A DNA stretch of 64,000 nt from Archangium violaceum. Its GTDB lineage: Bacteria; Myxococcota; Myxococcia; Myxococcales; Myxococcaceae. The position numbers were made by a program, and so were the translations under genes. The DNA is taken from positions 8,662,001 through 8,726,000 of the forward strand of contig NZ_CP069396.1 in assembly GCF_016887565.1 (NCBI RefSeq), read 5' to 3'. Within the stretch, counting starts at the first letter, position 1. Every line of letters begins with the position of its first letter. The notes under the pieces were generated by a model. It saw only the letters and a list, made by a program, of their open reading frames with translations, ran no database searches and was not told the DNA's origin. Positions 16,079 to 25,005 of this stretch are shown in pieces.

Positions 16079-16786
16079 TCACGCCGGCGCGGTCGCTTCC
16101 CGCACCGCCCGGCGCAGGGCCGCCCTCGCGAGCAGGCGCGTGGAATCGAGCGTCGGCAGCGGAGAATTCGAATCGTTCATGATCAACGGGATCTCGGTGC
16201 AGCCGAGGACGACGGCGTCACAGCCCTCCCCTTTCATCCGTTCGATGACCCGCTGGAAGCAGGCGACCGCCTCGGGCTTGAAGACGCCGCACACCAACTC
16301 CTCCATGATGATGCGGTTGATCTCCTCGCGTTCGGCGGTGTTCGGGCGCACGTACTCCAGTCCACGCGCCGCGAGCTTCTCTGGATAGAGCTCGCTCTCG
16401 ACGAGCCAGCGGGTTCCAGTCAGGCCGATACGCCGGAACCCGCGCTCGACGGCCCGTTCGGCGACGACCTCGGCGATGTGCAGCCAGGGCAGCGGTGAGC
16501 GCGGCTCGACGGAGGGAAGCGCCTGGTGGATGGTGTTGTCGGGGCAGATCAGGAAATCCGCGCCGCTCCTCGCGAGCTTGTTCGCCGAGGAGAGCATCAG
16601 CTCACCGACGCCCCGCCAGTCACCCCGGTCGATGCATTCCACGTACTCGGCGAGCGAGTGCGTGTGCATCGAGACCTCGGGATGGGCGTGCGGGCCAAGA
16701 AGCTGCGCGCCTTCCACGCAGACGGTCCGATAACAGAGAGCCGCGCCTTCAGCCGAGCAGCCAACGATGCCGATGTGGAGGGACAT
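16079..16786 (-). CDS. Aspartate/glutamate racemase family protein
   Basis: A 235-residue protein starting at plus-strand cat 16784-16786 with SLHIGIVGCSAEGAALCYR, the typical N-terminus of this racemase subgroup. The two catalytic cysteines are visible in FLICPDNTIHQ and VVLGCTEIPLI. These enzymes interconvert L- and D-amino acids without cofactor, using two Cys as acid and base. Whether the substrate is Asp, Glu or another amino acid cannot be told. The reading frame stays open upstream, but those residues do not look like protein. It is divergent from the YciI gene, 144 bases away. Confidence 0.88.
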   Translation of the reverse strand: MSLHIGIVGCSAEGAALCYRTVCVEGAQLLGPHAHPEVSMHTHSLAEYVECIDRGDWRGVGELMLSSANKLARSGADFLICPDNTIHQALPSVEPRSPLPWLHIAEVVAERAVERGFRRIGLTGTRWLVESELYPEKLAARGLEYVRPNTAEREEINRIIMEELVCGVFKPEAVACFQRVIERMKGEGCDAVVLGCTEIPLIMNDSNSPLPTLDSTRLLARAALRRAVREATAPA

Positions 16787-16930
16787 GACGATCGTATCCC
16801 ATGATTTCGAGCCTTTGGGGCACCCCTGAAAAAAGATGCTCCGGCGTGTCGATCTCGCGGCTCCTCGTTCGACGAGACAATAGAGGCCCCAATAGAGGCC
16901 CCCAACCCGAAGCCAGAAGGAGCGCCGAGC

Positions 16931-17335
16931 ATGCGATTCATGATGCTGATGATCCCCAAGGGGTACGAGAAGGCAGCGCCGGGCACGATGCCGGACGCCA
17001 AGGCCGTCGCCGAAATGATGAAGTACAACGAGTCCCTGAAGAAGGCCGGCGTGCTGCGCGCGCTGGATGGCCTCCACCCCCCCTCGATGGGCGCGCGCGT
17101 CTCGTTCTCCGGTGGGAAGCCCAGGGTGACCGACGGGCCCTTCGCCGAGACGAAGGAGGTACTCGGCGGCTACTGGATGATCGAGGTGAAGTCGAAGGAG
17201 GAGGCGATCGAATGGGCGTCGCGCTGCCCCGCTGCGGACAACGAAGTGATCGAGGTTCGCCAGGTGCAGGAGTTCTCGGACTTCCCCGCCGATGTCCAGC
17301 AGGCCGCGGCGAGGTTACCCGAGCTGCAGGGGTAG
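16931..17335 (+). CDS. YciI family (DGPF domain) protein
   Basis: A 134-residue protein beginning RFMMLMIPKGYEKAAPG, with a GAAGGAG ribosome site. It carries the signature VTDGPFAETKEVLGGYWMIE of the YCII-related/DGPF family, small ferredoxin-fold cytoplasmic proteins often linked in genomes to ECF sigma factors or TetR regulators. No sigma-factor gene is adjacent here. The biochemical role is unknown. It ends 18 bases before the convergent RluA-like gene. Confidence 0.9.
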   Translation: MRFMMLMIPKGYEKAAPGTMPDAKAVAEMMKYNESLKKAGVLRALDGLHPPSMGARVSFSGGKPRVTDGPFAETKEVLGGYWMIEVKSKEEAIEWASRCPAADNEVIEVRQVQEFSDFPADVQQAAARLPELQG

Positions 17336-17353
17336 CCCGGCAGCCAACCCCTT

Positions 17354-18250
17354 CTATGGCACCTGCAGCTCGCGAGGGATGCAGGCATGGAGCTCCAGGC
17401 GCTTTCCCGTGAGCGGATGTACGAAGCACAGCCGCTCCGCGTGCAGCAGGTAGCCGATATCCCCGAGCAGTCCCGGATGCTCGGCGCGCGGCACGCCTCC
17501 CACGGTGTAGACGGGATCTCCTTCGAGCGGATGCCCGATGAAGGCCAGGTGGATGCGGATCTGCTGGGAGCGGCCCGTCTGGATGTCCACCTCGAAGAGG
17601 GTGCTCGCCGCGCGCCGCTGGAGCACGCGCGCCAGGCTCCGGGACGCCTTCCCGCCTGGAGTCGCCATGGGAACCATGCCCATGTCTGGATGCACCACCT
17701 CGCCGATGGGCGCGGTGATGTCGTAGCGCTCCTGGGTGGCCACGTTGAGCGACAGGGCCCGGTAGCGCTTCTCCACCTCGTGCTCGCGCCAGGCGCGGGA
17801 CAGTTTCGCCGCCGCGTCGTGCGTGCGCGCGAAGAGCACGAGGCCCGAGGTACCACGTCCCAGCCGATGCAGGGGGCTCGCCTCCGGGAAGCGCTCCCGC
17901 ACGACGCTGAGCAGGGTGTTCACGAGGAATCCCCCGCCCGGCACCGTGGGCAGGCCGACCGGCTTGATGACCGCCAGGATCGCCTCGTCCTCGTGCACGA
18001 GCGAGTAGTCGCGCGGCGTCTCCCTTTCCTCCCAGGGCGGCCGGTTCCACACGAGCCACTGGCCGGCCTTCAGGAGCTCCTCGCCCGTCGCGGAGATGTC
18101 ATCCAACAGGACTTCTCCCCGAGCGAGCCGCTCCCGCCACACCGCCTCCGAGGAGTGCCGGTAGGCATCGACCAGGTAGGAGAGCGTGCTCGCTCCCCGG
18201 GCCCGCGTGCCCAGTTGTTCGCGGTAGGCATAGCCCGTATTGAGCGCCAT
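17354..18250 (-). CDS. RluA-family pseudouridine synthase-like protein lacking the catalytic Asp
   Basis: A 298-residue protein with the RluA fold: an N-terminal S4-like region ([20 protein letters not shown]), [13 protein letters not shown], the motif II region [16 protein letters not shown], and motif III ([22 protein letters not shown]). In active family members motif II reads HRLDxxTSG, where Asp is the essential catalytic residue. Here the codon is GGA (Gly), two base changes from an Asp codon, while everything around it is intact. It may act as an RNA-binding or chaperone-like protein, or belong to a variant subgroup. It should not be taken as an active synthase. Confidence 0.85.
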   Translation of the reverse strand: MALNTGYAYREQLGTRARGASTLSYLVDAYRHSSEAVWRERLARGEVLLDDISATGEELLKAGQWLVWNRPPWEERETPRDYSLVHEDEAILAVIKPVGLPTVPGGGFLVNTLLSVVRERFPEASPLHRLGRGTSGLVLFARTHDAAAKLSRAWREHEVEKRYRALSLNVATQERYDITAPIGEVVHPDMGMVPMATPGGKASRSLARVLQRRAASTLFEVDIQTGRSQQIRIHLAFIGHPLEGDPVYTVGGVPRAEHPGLLGDIGYLLHAERLCFVHPLTGKRLELHACIPRELQVP

Positions 18251-18672
18251 GCCGCTACCCTCCCCCGAAGGGCCTCATGGAGACCCTCCCGTGCCGAGCC
18301 CCCGGGCCCGGTCCAGGTTCGCGCCTGCCCATCCGTGTCTTCTTCACGATGCACGGTGTAGGCATCCCGCGCATCACGACGCAACTGGAGCGAGCGCCTG
18401 AAATACTTTCAGCGATTTGAAGGCTCACACCCCGCGGCAGTGGTCGGATTCCTGCTCGCGGGTCAGCGATTCCAGGCGTTGAACGGCGGCCCGCACTTCA
18501 ATTTCACCGAGGCCATCTCCCTGGTCGTGGACTGCGACTCGCAGGAGAGGGAAGCCTGCACCCCCCTCCCTATACCTGGAGTGTAGACCTCTATACACTT
18601 GGGTCTGACGCACAGCGTCGTACTGTCCGGGCCCCTGGTGTCCCGGGCTTCTCCAGAGAGGTGACCGCCGCG
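18251..18672. other. Non-coding region with a 20-bp imperfect palindrome
   Basis: No convincing gene in either strand. An A/T-richer stretch lies around 18390-18420. At 18580-18599 the arms AGTGTA and TACACT form a symmetric element (7 of 10 pairs), about 75 bases before the start of the ATP-grasp operon; it could be an operator for it. An AGAGAGG ribosome site sits at about 18654-18660. Confidence 0.4.
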
Positions 18673-20148
18673 ATGAGACGATTGCTGCACGTCCCGGGAC
18701 TCTTCGAGGAATATGGAATGACGCCGGGGACCATCGACGAGCTGATCGGTCCCGATGGAGTGCCCCGGCCGGATTTCCTCGGACTGCTGACGTTGTTGGG
18801 GACGCGAGCACCGGAGGACTTCGCCCGGCTGCAGTCGTTGGCGGAGCGGGCCCTGCTCAACCAGGGCGTCACCTTCTCCGTCTACTCGGACCAGCGCGGC
18901 ACGGAGAGGATCTTCCCCTTCTGCCTCATTCCCCGCCTCATCTCGGCGCCGGATTGGGCGCACCTGGAGCGGGGATTGGAGCAGCGCGTGCGTGCGCTGA
19001 ACCTGTTCCTGAATGACGTCTATGGCGAGCAGCGCCTGTTCGCCGAGCGGCCCGAGCTGAGGGACCTCATCCTGAGCACCTCCCTCTACCTGCCCCTGTT
19101 GCGCGGCGTGCGTCCACCCGGCGGCGTGCGCATCCACATCGCGGGCATCGACCTGGTCCGCGATGGCCAGGGGACGTTCCGGGTGCTGGAGGACAACCTG
19201 CGCACGCCCTCGGGCGTGTCGTATGTCATGGAGAGCCGCGTCATCTCCAAGCGCGTGCTGCCCGACATCCTGGAGATGGCCCGGGTGCGCCGGGTGGACC
19301 ACTATCCGGCCCGGCTGGCGGAGACGCTGCGGTCCGTTTCTCCCGAGGATCCGGAGCGCTCCACCGTCGTCGTGCTCACCCCGGGGCCGTACAACTCCGC
19401 CTACTTCGAGCACAGCTTCCTGGCGCGCACCATGGGCGTGCAGCTGGTGCAGAGCGAGGATCTCTTCGTGGACCGGGAGCGGGTCTTCATGCGGACCACC
19501 CGCGGGCCCCAGCGCGTGCACGTCATCTACCGGCGCATCGACGATGCCTTCCTGGATCCGGAGACCTTCCGTCCGGACAGCCTGCTGGGCGTGCGCGGCT
19601 TGATGAGGGCCTGGGCCGCGGGCCATGTGACGCTGGCCAACGCCCCGGGCAACGGCGTGGCGGACGACAAGGCGGTGTACGCCTTCGTGCCGGAGTTCAT
19701 CCGCTACTACCTGGGCGAGCAGCCCGTGCTGGAGCAGGTGCCCACCTACGTGTGCGCCCGCGAGGAGGATCGCCGCTACGTGCTCGAGCACCTGGAGGAG
19801 CTGGTGGTGAAGACGGTGGACGAGGCCGGTGGCTACGGCATGCTCATGGGTCCCCAGTCCACCCGGGAAGAGCGCGAGGACTTCCGCCAGCGCATCCTCG
19901 CCACGCCCCGGCGCTACATCGCCCAGCCTCGCGTGGAGCTGTCCACCTGTCCCACCTGGGACGCGGCCTCGGGACGCGTGGTGCCGCGCCGGGTGGATCT
20001 GCGGCCCTACATCGTCTCCGGACCCCAGGGGCCCTGGGTGCTGCCCGGAGGGCTCAGCCGCGTGGCCCTGCGCGCCGGCTCCTATGTCGTCAACTCCAGT
20101 CAGGGGGGCGGTTCCAAGGACACCTGGGTGCAGAAGGAGGCGGCATGA
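18673..20148 (+). CDS. Circularly permuted ATP-grasp type 2 protein
   Basis: A 491-residue protein. I prefer ATG 18673 with AGAGAGG about 12 bases upstream over the in-frame GTG at 18661. The sequence follows the DUF404/DUF407 pattern now called CP_ATPgrasp: FLNDVYGEQRLF, RVLEDNLRTPSGVSYV, YIAQPRVELSTCPTWD and VDLRPYIVSGP. Members are predicted ATP-dependent carboxylate-amine ligases. The stop codon overlaps the start of the alpha-E gene (ATGA at 20145-20148), showing translational coupling. The combination with alpha-E and transglutaminase-like proteins is a recurring bacterial neighbourhood, proposed from comparative genomics to make or modify a peptide. The product is unknown. Confidence 0.93.
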   Translation: MRRLLHVPGLFEEYGMTPGTIDELIGPDGVPRPDFLGLLTLLGTRAPEDFARLQSLAERALLNQGVTFSVYSDQRGTERIFPFCLIPRLISAPDWAHLERGLEQRVRALNLFLNDVYGEQRLFAERPELRDLILSTSLYLPLLRGVRPPGGVRIHIAGIDLVRDGQGTFRVLEDNLRTPSGVSYVMESRVISKRVLPDILEMARVRRVDHYPARLAETLRSVSPEDPERSTVVVLTPGPYNSAYFEHSFLARTMGVQLVQSEDLFVDRERVFMRTTRGPQRVHVIYRRIDDAFLDPETFRPDSLLGVRGLMRAWAAGHVTLANAPGNGVADDKAVYAFVPEFIRYYLGEQPVLEQVPTYVCAREEDRRYVLEHLEELVVKTVDEAGGYGMLMGPQSTREEREDFRQRILATPRRYIAQPRVELSTCPTWDAASGRVVPRRVDLRPYIVSGPQGPWVLPGGLSRVALRAGSYVVNSSQGGGSKDTWVQKEAA

Positions 20149-21128
20149 TCGCCCGCATCGCGGAGCATTGCTTCTGGCTGGGGCGCTACCTGGAGCGCGC
20201 GGAGAGCACCGCGCGGGTGCTGCAGATCACCGGCCAGCTCGCCCTGGACGCGGAGCTCCCCCCCGAGCAGTTCTGGACTCCGGCCCTGGCCATCTTCGGC
20301 GAGCGCCTCGCCTTCACCACGCGGCATGGAGCGCAAGCCGAGGCGGACGGCGAGGCCGTGCAGCACTTCCTCACGTGGGAGGAGGAGAACGCCTCCAGCC
20401 TGCTGAGCACCATCTGCGCGGCCCGGGAGAACGCCCGCACCATCCGCGAGGTGGTGAGCCGCGAGTGCTGGGAGGTCACCAACGAGCTGTACCTGTGGCT
20501 CGTGGGCGAGGCGGGCCGGGAGGAGTACGCCCACTCCCGCTTCGCCTTCTACCAACACATCCGCCGGATGGTGCAGCTGTGCCTGGGCCTGTTCCGGAGC
20601 ACCATGCTGCACGACACGCCCCTGGACTTCATCTGGCTGGGGGTGATGTTGGAGCGGGTCGGTCAGACGGCGCGGCTGCTGGACGTGCACCACCACGTCT
20701 TCACGGGGATGAAACCCGAGCACCCGGTGGTGGAGACGGCGCTGTGGCTGTCCCTGCTGAGGGCCTGCTCCGGCTTCGAGCCCTTCATGAAGAGTCACTC
20801 GGGCCGGGTGACGGGAGACGCCGTGGCGGCCTTCCTGCTCTTCGAGTCCCGCTTTCCCCGCTCGGTCCGCTACTGCGTGGAGTCCGCGCACCGCTACCTG
20901 CGCCAGCTCTGTCCACCCGAGTCCCAGGGTCCCGGCCGGGAGAGCCTGGCCCGCATCGAGCCCCTGGTGGAGCTGCTGCGGCCCGAGTCCCTGGTGGGCC
21001 CGGGAGCGTCCATGCATTCGCTGCTCACTCACATGGTGGAGGAGACGGCGGGCCTGTGCTCGCTCCTCTCGCACGAGTACTTCGGCAGGCCCCTGACGAC
21101 GCTGGGCGCACAGAGGATGGCCGGGTAG
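20145..21128 (+). CDS. Alpha-E domain protein (DUF403)
   Basis: A 327-residue, mostly helical protein starting at ATG 20145 within the upstream stop codon; an AAGGAGG site lies at 20134-20140. The N-terminus IARIAEHCFWLGRYLERAES and the inner motif FIWLGVMLERVGQTARLLDV are hallmarks of the alpha-E (COG2307) family. Its biochemical role is unknown. It almost always accompanies circularly permuted ATP-grasp proteins, as here, so it probably works in the same complex or pathway. Confidence 0.93.
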   Translation: MIARIAEHCFWLGRYLERAESTARVLQITGQLALDAELPPEQFWTPALAIFGERLAFTTRHGAQAEADGEAVQHFLTWEEENASSLLSTICAARENARTIREVVSRECWEVTNELYLWLVGEAGREEYAHSRFAFYQHIRRMVQLCLGLFRSTMLHDTPLDFIWLGVMLERVGQTARLLDVHHHVFTGMKPEHPVVETALWLSLLRACSGFEPFMKSHSGRVTGDAVAAFLLFESRFPRSVRYCVESAHRYLRQLCPPESQGPGRESLARIEPLVELLRPESLVGPGASMHSLLTHMVEETAGLCSLLSHEYFGRPLTTLGAQRMAG

Positions 21129-21141
21129 AGTCCCGCCCGCC

Positions 21142-22926
21142 ATGCTCAACCTGCTCGCGTTGTCCTTCGAAGGAGAGCTCGCCCCCAGTCTGGACCTGCG
21201 GTGCCTTGCCCCGGGCCGCAAGCCACCAGACGGATGGGGGGTGGGCTACTACCCGGGCGGAGAGTTCGCGGCCACCCTGCTCAAGGAGGCCGCGCCCCAG
21301 TCCGGCAGCATCCGCAGCGAGCTGGTGAAGACGTGGGACCCGTTGGAGTCCTCCATCTTCATGATGCACATGCGCTCGGCGACCTGGGGCCCCATCACCG
21401 AGGCCAACACCCAGCCCTTCTGCCGCAGCGCCTGGGGTCGCGACTGGCTGCTGGCCCATAGCGGCAGCCTGGAGCAGCGCCTGCCCACCCCTCCGGGCGC
21501 GCGCTTCGAGCCGGTGGGCTCCACGGACTCGGAGGCCCTCTTCTGCCGGCTCCTGGACTGGATGCAGGAGCAGGGCTGGCGCAGCCTCGCCGAGGTGGAC
21601 GCGCCCCGGCTCCGCGGCTGGCTGGAGGAGATGAACGGCCTGGGTCCGCTCACCCTCGTCCTCTCGGATGGAAGGGACCTGTGCGTCTACGCGGATCGGA
21701 CGGGGACCACGAACTGCTGGCTGTGGCAGGTCTCCCCGCCCTACGAGCGGCTCATCGTGGGCGACGCGGACCTGGAGTTGGATCTCACGCGGCGAGGCGC
21801 CAAGAGCCGCAAGGGAATCATCGTCAGCACCCACCCGCTCGAGTCGCGCACCGAGGACCCCGTCACCTGGAAGCAGCTGCCTCCGAGCGCGCTGGTGATC
21901 CTGCGCCAGGGCTCCGTGCGCGCCGAGGTGCTGCCGTCCAGGCCCCCGGGGCCGGGAGCCGCCCCACCCGCCTCGGCCGCCGAGTTCGTGGCCCGCAGCC
22001 GCCTGCGCCGTCCGCCGGTGAGCCCGGTGCGGGTGATGGACGTGCGCCACCGGACCGTCTACCGCTACGAGCGGCCCGTGGAGCGCAGCTCGCACAAGCT
22101 GCGGCTCACCCCGCTGCACGACCGGCTGCAATCGCTGCTCTCGCACGAGGTGACTCTGTCCTCGGGCGTGACGCAGGCCGAGTACGAGGATGTCTTCGGC
22201 AACCGGGTGCGCAAGGTGCTGGTGGATACGCCATACACGGAGCTCATCATCGAGGCGCGCTCGCTGGTGGAGCTGCGGGACACGGATCCGCTGAGCTACC
22301 GCCCGCTGCGCGAGCGCTCCACCCTGCCGCTGGTGTGGATGCCCTGGCAGCGCAACATGCTCCAGCCCTATCTGCTGCCGCCCGAGCTGCCGGAGACCCA
22401 GCTGGAGGAGCTGCTCGAGTACGCGATGAGCTTCGCGCGCCGCAACGACTTCGATCTGCTGGACACGCTGCTGGACATCAACTTCAGCATCTTCAAGGAG
22501 TACCGCTACCTCCAGGGCTCCACGACGCTGATGACCACGCCCTTCGACGTGTACTCGTCGCGCAAGGGAGTGTGTCAGGACTTCGCCAACGTCTTCATCT
22601 GCCTGGCGCGCCTGCTGGGAGTGCCCGCGCGGTACACGTGTGGCTATGTGTACACCGGCCCCAAGCACGCCAACACGGCCCAGTCCGAGGCCTCCCACGC
22701 ATGGGTCCAGGTGTACCTGCCCGAGGTGGGCTGGAAGGGGTTCGACCCCACCAATGGCATCCTCACGCAGACGGACCACGTGCGCGTCGCCATGGGAAGG
22801 CAGTACGCGGACACCACGCCCACCCGGGGCACCATCTACCTGGGCGGAGGTGGTGAGAGGCTCGAGGTCTCCGTGCGCTGCGAGCCCGTGGAGCCCGAAC
22901 GCGGCGAACGTGTTGACCGGACGTAG
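21142..22926 (+). CDS. Fusion of class II glutamine amidotransferase-like domain and transglutaminase-like peptidase
   Basis: A 594-residue fusion, 13 bases after the alpha-E gene. Residues 1-270 resemble YafJ/EgtC-type class II amidotransferases (GRKPPDGWGVGYYPGG, FMMHMRSATWGPI, WLLAHSGSLEQ, STDSEALFCRLLDW). The nucleophile normally at residue 2 (Met-Cys) is Leu here: the protein begins Met-Leu-Asn-Leu. No other start codon restores Cys. Residues about 295-575 are a bacterial transglutaminase N-domain (DVRHRTVYRYERPVERSSHK) and core with a complete Cys-His-Asp triad: KGVCQDFANV, ASHAWVQVYL and GFDPTNG. The second half therefore looks active as a protease or acyltransferase, the first half as a binding module. 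Confidence 0.9.
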   Translation: MLNLLALSFEGELAPSLDLRCLAPGRKPPDGWGVGYYPGGEFAATLLKEAAPQSGSIRSELVKTWDPLESSIFMMHMRSATWGPITEANTQPFCRSAWGRDWLLAHSGSLEQRLPTPPGARFEPVGSTDSEALFCRLLDWMQEQGWRSLAEVDAPRLRGWLEEMNGLGPLTLVLSDGRDLCVYADRTGTTNCWLWQVSPPYERLIVGDADLELDLTRRGAKSRKGIIVSTHPLESRTEDPVTWKQLPPSALVILRQGSVRAEVLPSRPPGPGAAPPASAAEFVARSRLRRPPVSPVRVMDVRHRTVYRYERPVERSSHKLRLTPLHDRLQSLLSHEVTLSSGVTQAEYEDVFGNRVRKVLVDTPYTELIIEARSLVELRDTDPLSYRPLRERSTLPLVWMPWQRNMLQPYLLPPELPETQLEELLEYAMSFARRNDFDLLDTLLDINFSIFKEYRYLQGSTTLMTTPFDVYSSRKGVCQDFANVFICLARLLGVPARYTCGYVYTGPKHANTAQSEASHAWVQVYLPEVGWKGFDPTNGILTQTDHVRVAMGRQYADTTPTRGTIYLGGGGERLEVSVRCEPVEPERGERVDRT

Positions 22927-22943
22927 ACTCGATTCCCACTGAA

Positions 22944-22969
22944 GCTTCATACCCTGCGTGCTATGAAGC
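22944..22969. promoter_or_regulatory. Hairpin between transglutaminase and aldose epimerase genes
   Basis: GCTTCATA (22944-22951) and TATGAAGC (22962-22969) are perfect 8-bp inverted arms with a 10-base spacer, 18 bases after the transglutaminase stop and 100 bases before the epimerase start. It has no T run, so it may be an operator for the downstream gene or a weak terminator. Confidence 0.45.
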
Positions 22970-23068
22970 CGGCGCTCGCTTGCCTGGGCTGGATGCTGAA
23001 GGTTCGCAATCGGCCCAGGACCTTCGCGCGGCAAGCCGCGCGCATTCATCTTCATCACAGGAGGCATC

Positions 23069-24133
23069 GTGGAACGGACCCCCTTCGGTACGGCCCCAGG
23101 CGGACAGCCTGTCGATGTCTACACCCTCACCAACAGGCGAGGGGTAGAGGCGCGGGTCACCAACTACGGCGGAATCATCCTCAGCCTGCGTGTGCCGGAT
23201 CGGGACGGCCGCTTCGATGACGTGGTGCTCGGCTACGACTCGCTGGCTGGCTACCTGGCGGAGTCCCCGTATTTCGGCGCGCTGATCGGCCGCTACGGCA
23301 ACCGCATCGCCCAGGGCCGGTTCACGCTCGATGGTCGGCAATACACCCTGGCGACGAACAACGGCGTCAACCACCTGCACGGCGGTCTCAAGGGCTTCGA
23401 CAAGGTGGTGTGGACCGCGGAGCCGTTCGAGAACGACCAGGGCATGGGCATCGTCCTCACCTACGTCAGCCCCGACGGCGAGGAGGGCTACCCGGGGACC
23501 TTGACCGCGAGGGTCACCTATACGCTGACCGGCGATGACGAGCTCGTCTTCGACTACCACGCCACCACCGACAAGGCGACGCCCGTCAACCTCACGCAAC
23601 ACAGCTATTTCAACCTGGCCGGCGACGGGAAGGGCGACATCCTGAGCCATGTCGTCACGATCAACGCGGACCGCTTCGTCCCGATCGATCCGACGTCCAT
23701 CCCCCTCGGCGACCTCCGCGACGTCACGGGCACGCCGTTCGACTTCAGGCGGCCCACGGCCATCGGCGCGCGCATCCGCCAGGAGGACGAGCAGCTTCGC
23801 AACGGGCAGGGCTATGATCACAGTTTCGTGTTCGACAAGGGCGGCAAGGCCGGCGAGCCGACGCTGGCCGCGCGCGTCCTGGAGCCCACCACGGGCCGCG
23901 TGATGGAGATCCTCACCACCGAGCCGGGCATGCAGTTCTACTCCGGCAACTTCCTCGACGGCACGCTGAAGGGAAAGAAGGGCGCGGTCTACCACCGCCG
24001 TTTCGGTTTCGCGATGGAGACCCAGCACCTGCCGGACTCGCCGAACCAGCCGGGCTTCCCCTCGACGATTCTGCGCCCCGGTGAGCACTACCGCTCGCGC
24101 TCCGTCTACAGATTTTCCGTCTCGGGTGCGTGA
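23069..24133 (+). CDS. galM: Aldose 1-epimerase (galactose mutarotase)
   Basis: A 354-residue protein from GTG 23069, with a strong AGGAGG site at 23058-23063. Family landmarks are all present: VTNYGGIILSLRVPD, FGALIGRYGNRIAQGRF, NHLHGGLKGFDKVVW, the catalytic His in NLTQHSYFNLAG, and the catalytic Glu in TTEPGMQFYSGNFLDGT. It interconverts alpha and beta anomers of aldohexoses in sugar metabolism. There is no signal peptide, so it should be cytoplasmic. No galactose pathway genes are adjacent. Confidence 0.95.
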   Translation: MERTPFGTAPGGQPVDVYTLTNRRGVEARVTNYGGIILSLRVPDRDGRFDDVVLGYDSLAGYLAESPYFGALIGRYGNRIAQGRFTLDGRQYTLATNNGVNHLHGGLKGFDKVVWTAEPFENDQGMGIVLTYVSPDGEEGYPGTLTARVTYTLTGDDELVFDYHATTDKATPVNLTQHSYFNLAGDGKGDILSHVVTINADRFVPIDPTSIPLGDLRDVTGTPFDFRRPTAIGARIRQEDEQLRNGQGYDHSFVFDKGGKAGEPTLAARVLEPTTGRVMEILTTEPGMQFYSGNFLDGTLKGKKGAVYHRRFGFAMETQHLPDSPNQPGFPSTILRPGEHYRSRSVYRFSVSGA

Positions 24134-24246
24134 GCCTGGCCCCCTGCGCGGCTCCTGGGGAACAACAAGGTCGCCCTCGAGTGACTCAGGGGCTTGCTCG
24201 TGGGATTCGAGGTCCAACACGCGCAAGCCATTCTGGAGCGCTCTGG

Positions 24247-24404
24247 TCAGTGAAGATAAGGCCCGAGGCTTTTGAAGTGGAAGTAGTGGGTCCGCTTCTG
24301 CTCGTCGTTGAGCCATCCGGGGGCGCCCCCCGCGGCGTTGTAGATGCCCTCCAGCTTGGAGGAATCATGCGTGTCGATTTCGTAGGCGACATGTTTCCCA
24401 GGGT
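24247..24404 (-). pseudogene. Gene remnant (C-terminal fragment) next to the toxin-immunity locus
   Basis: A minus-strand frame ending at TGA 24247-24249 encodes a protein-like stretch of about 50 residues (VAYEIDTHDSSKLEGIYNAA, ending HYFHFKSLGPYLH). The frame continues upstream only through the 3' end of the immunity gene and has no plausible start or ribosome site of its own. I read it as the tail of a lost gene, perhaps another immunity or toxin cassette. A very short intact gene is not excluded. The family is not recognised. Confidence 0.4.
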
Positions 24405-24419
24405 GGCGCCCACAATCAG

Positions 24420-24983
24420 CTACACCTCCTTGAACTTGCCCCCGGTAGCTCCAATGCTCTCCAGGGCCTCTTTGATCTGCTCGGAGACGAGAAGCACTAC
24501 GAGCCATCCCCAGGGACGGAACACCTTGGCATCACCGACCTTGGAGGGGTCGATGCGCAGGCCATGTACGGCTCGATAGTTGCCCGTCTTCTCCGGGCGA
24601 CCGTCCTCGGGCTTCCAGTATTGGACCTCGGCGGACGCCTTGTCATCGATGCACTTCACCACGCGCGTGACATTGAGGATGAAGAACTCATCGGCCTGGT
24701 CTTCGACATCCACCGGAACGAGCTGCACGTCCGCAGAAGCCAGCTCCGCGAAGATGGCGGCCACCCTTGCGTGAACGATGGGGGTACCACCGACGGCCGT
24801 CACGCAGAAGTCCAGCGGCCTCCCAGGACGGTAAAGGGGAACCCGAAGGCGTCCGTCGATGGCTACGGGCAACCCGCCCTCAAACTGCCATCGGTCTACC
24901 TCGCGGCCCCGTGGATCAACGGGATCATCCAGATACCAGCGCCCGGAGACGTGAACGTCATCGGACAATCTGAAGTACCGCAT
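24420..24983 (-). CDS. Imm11-like (DUF1629) immunity protein, SitI-type
   Basis: A 187-residue protein. The start is ATG 24983 (AAGGAGG 11 bases upstream); a TTG nine bases earlier is too close to that ribosome site. The sequence MRYFRLSDDVHVSGRWYLDD, PLDFCVTAVGGTPIVHARVA and DEFFILNVTRVVKCIDD matches the Imm11/DUF1629 immunity family of polymorphic toxin systems, common in myxobacteria. There is no signal peptide, so it acts in the cytoplasm, where a nuclease toxin would be neutralised. It begins 22 bases after the SitA toxin stop, the usual toxin-then-immunity order. Confidence 0.85.
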   Translation of the reverse strand: MRYFRLSDDVHVSGRWYLDDPVDPRGREVDRWQFEGGLPVAIDGRLRVPLYRPGRPLDFCVTAVGGTPIVHARVAAIFAELASADVQLVPVDVEDQADEFFILNVTRVVKCIDDKASAEVQYWKPEDGRPEKTGNYRAVHGLRIDPSKVGDAKVFRPWGWLVVLLVSEQIKEALESIGATGGKFKEV

Positions 24984-25005
24984 GGGAATCAAGGCCTCCT
25001 TCGGG

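Noticed and set aside
18425-18811. Minus-strand frame in the leader of the ATP-grasp operon
   Set aside because: Overlaps the start of a well-supported gene, with no ribosome site or protein-like sequence.
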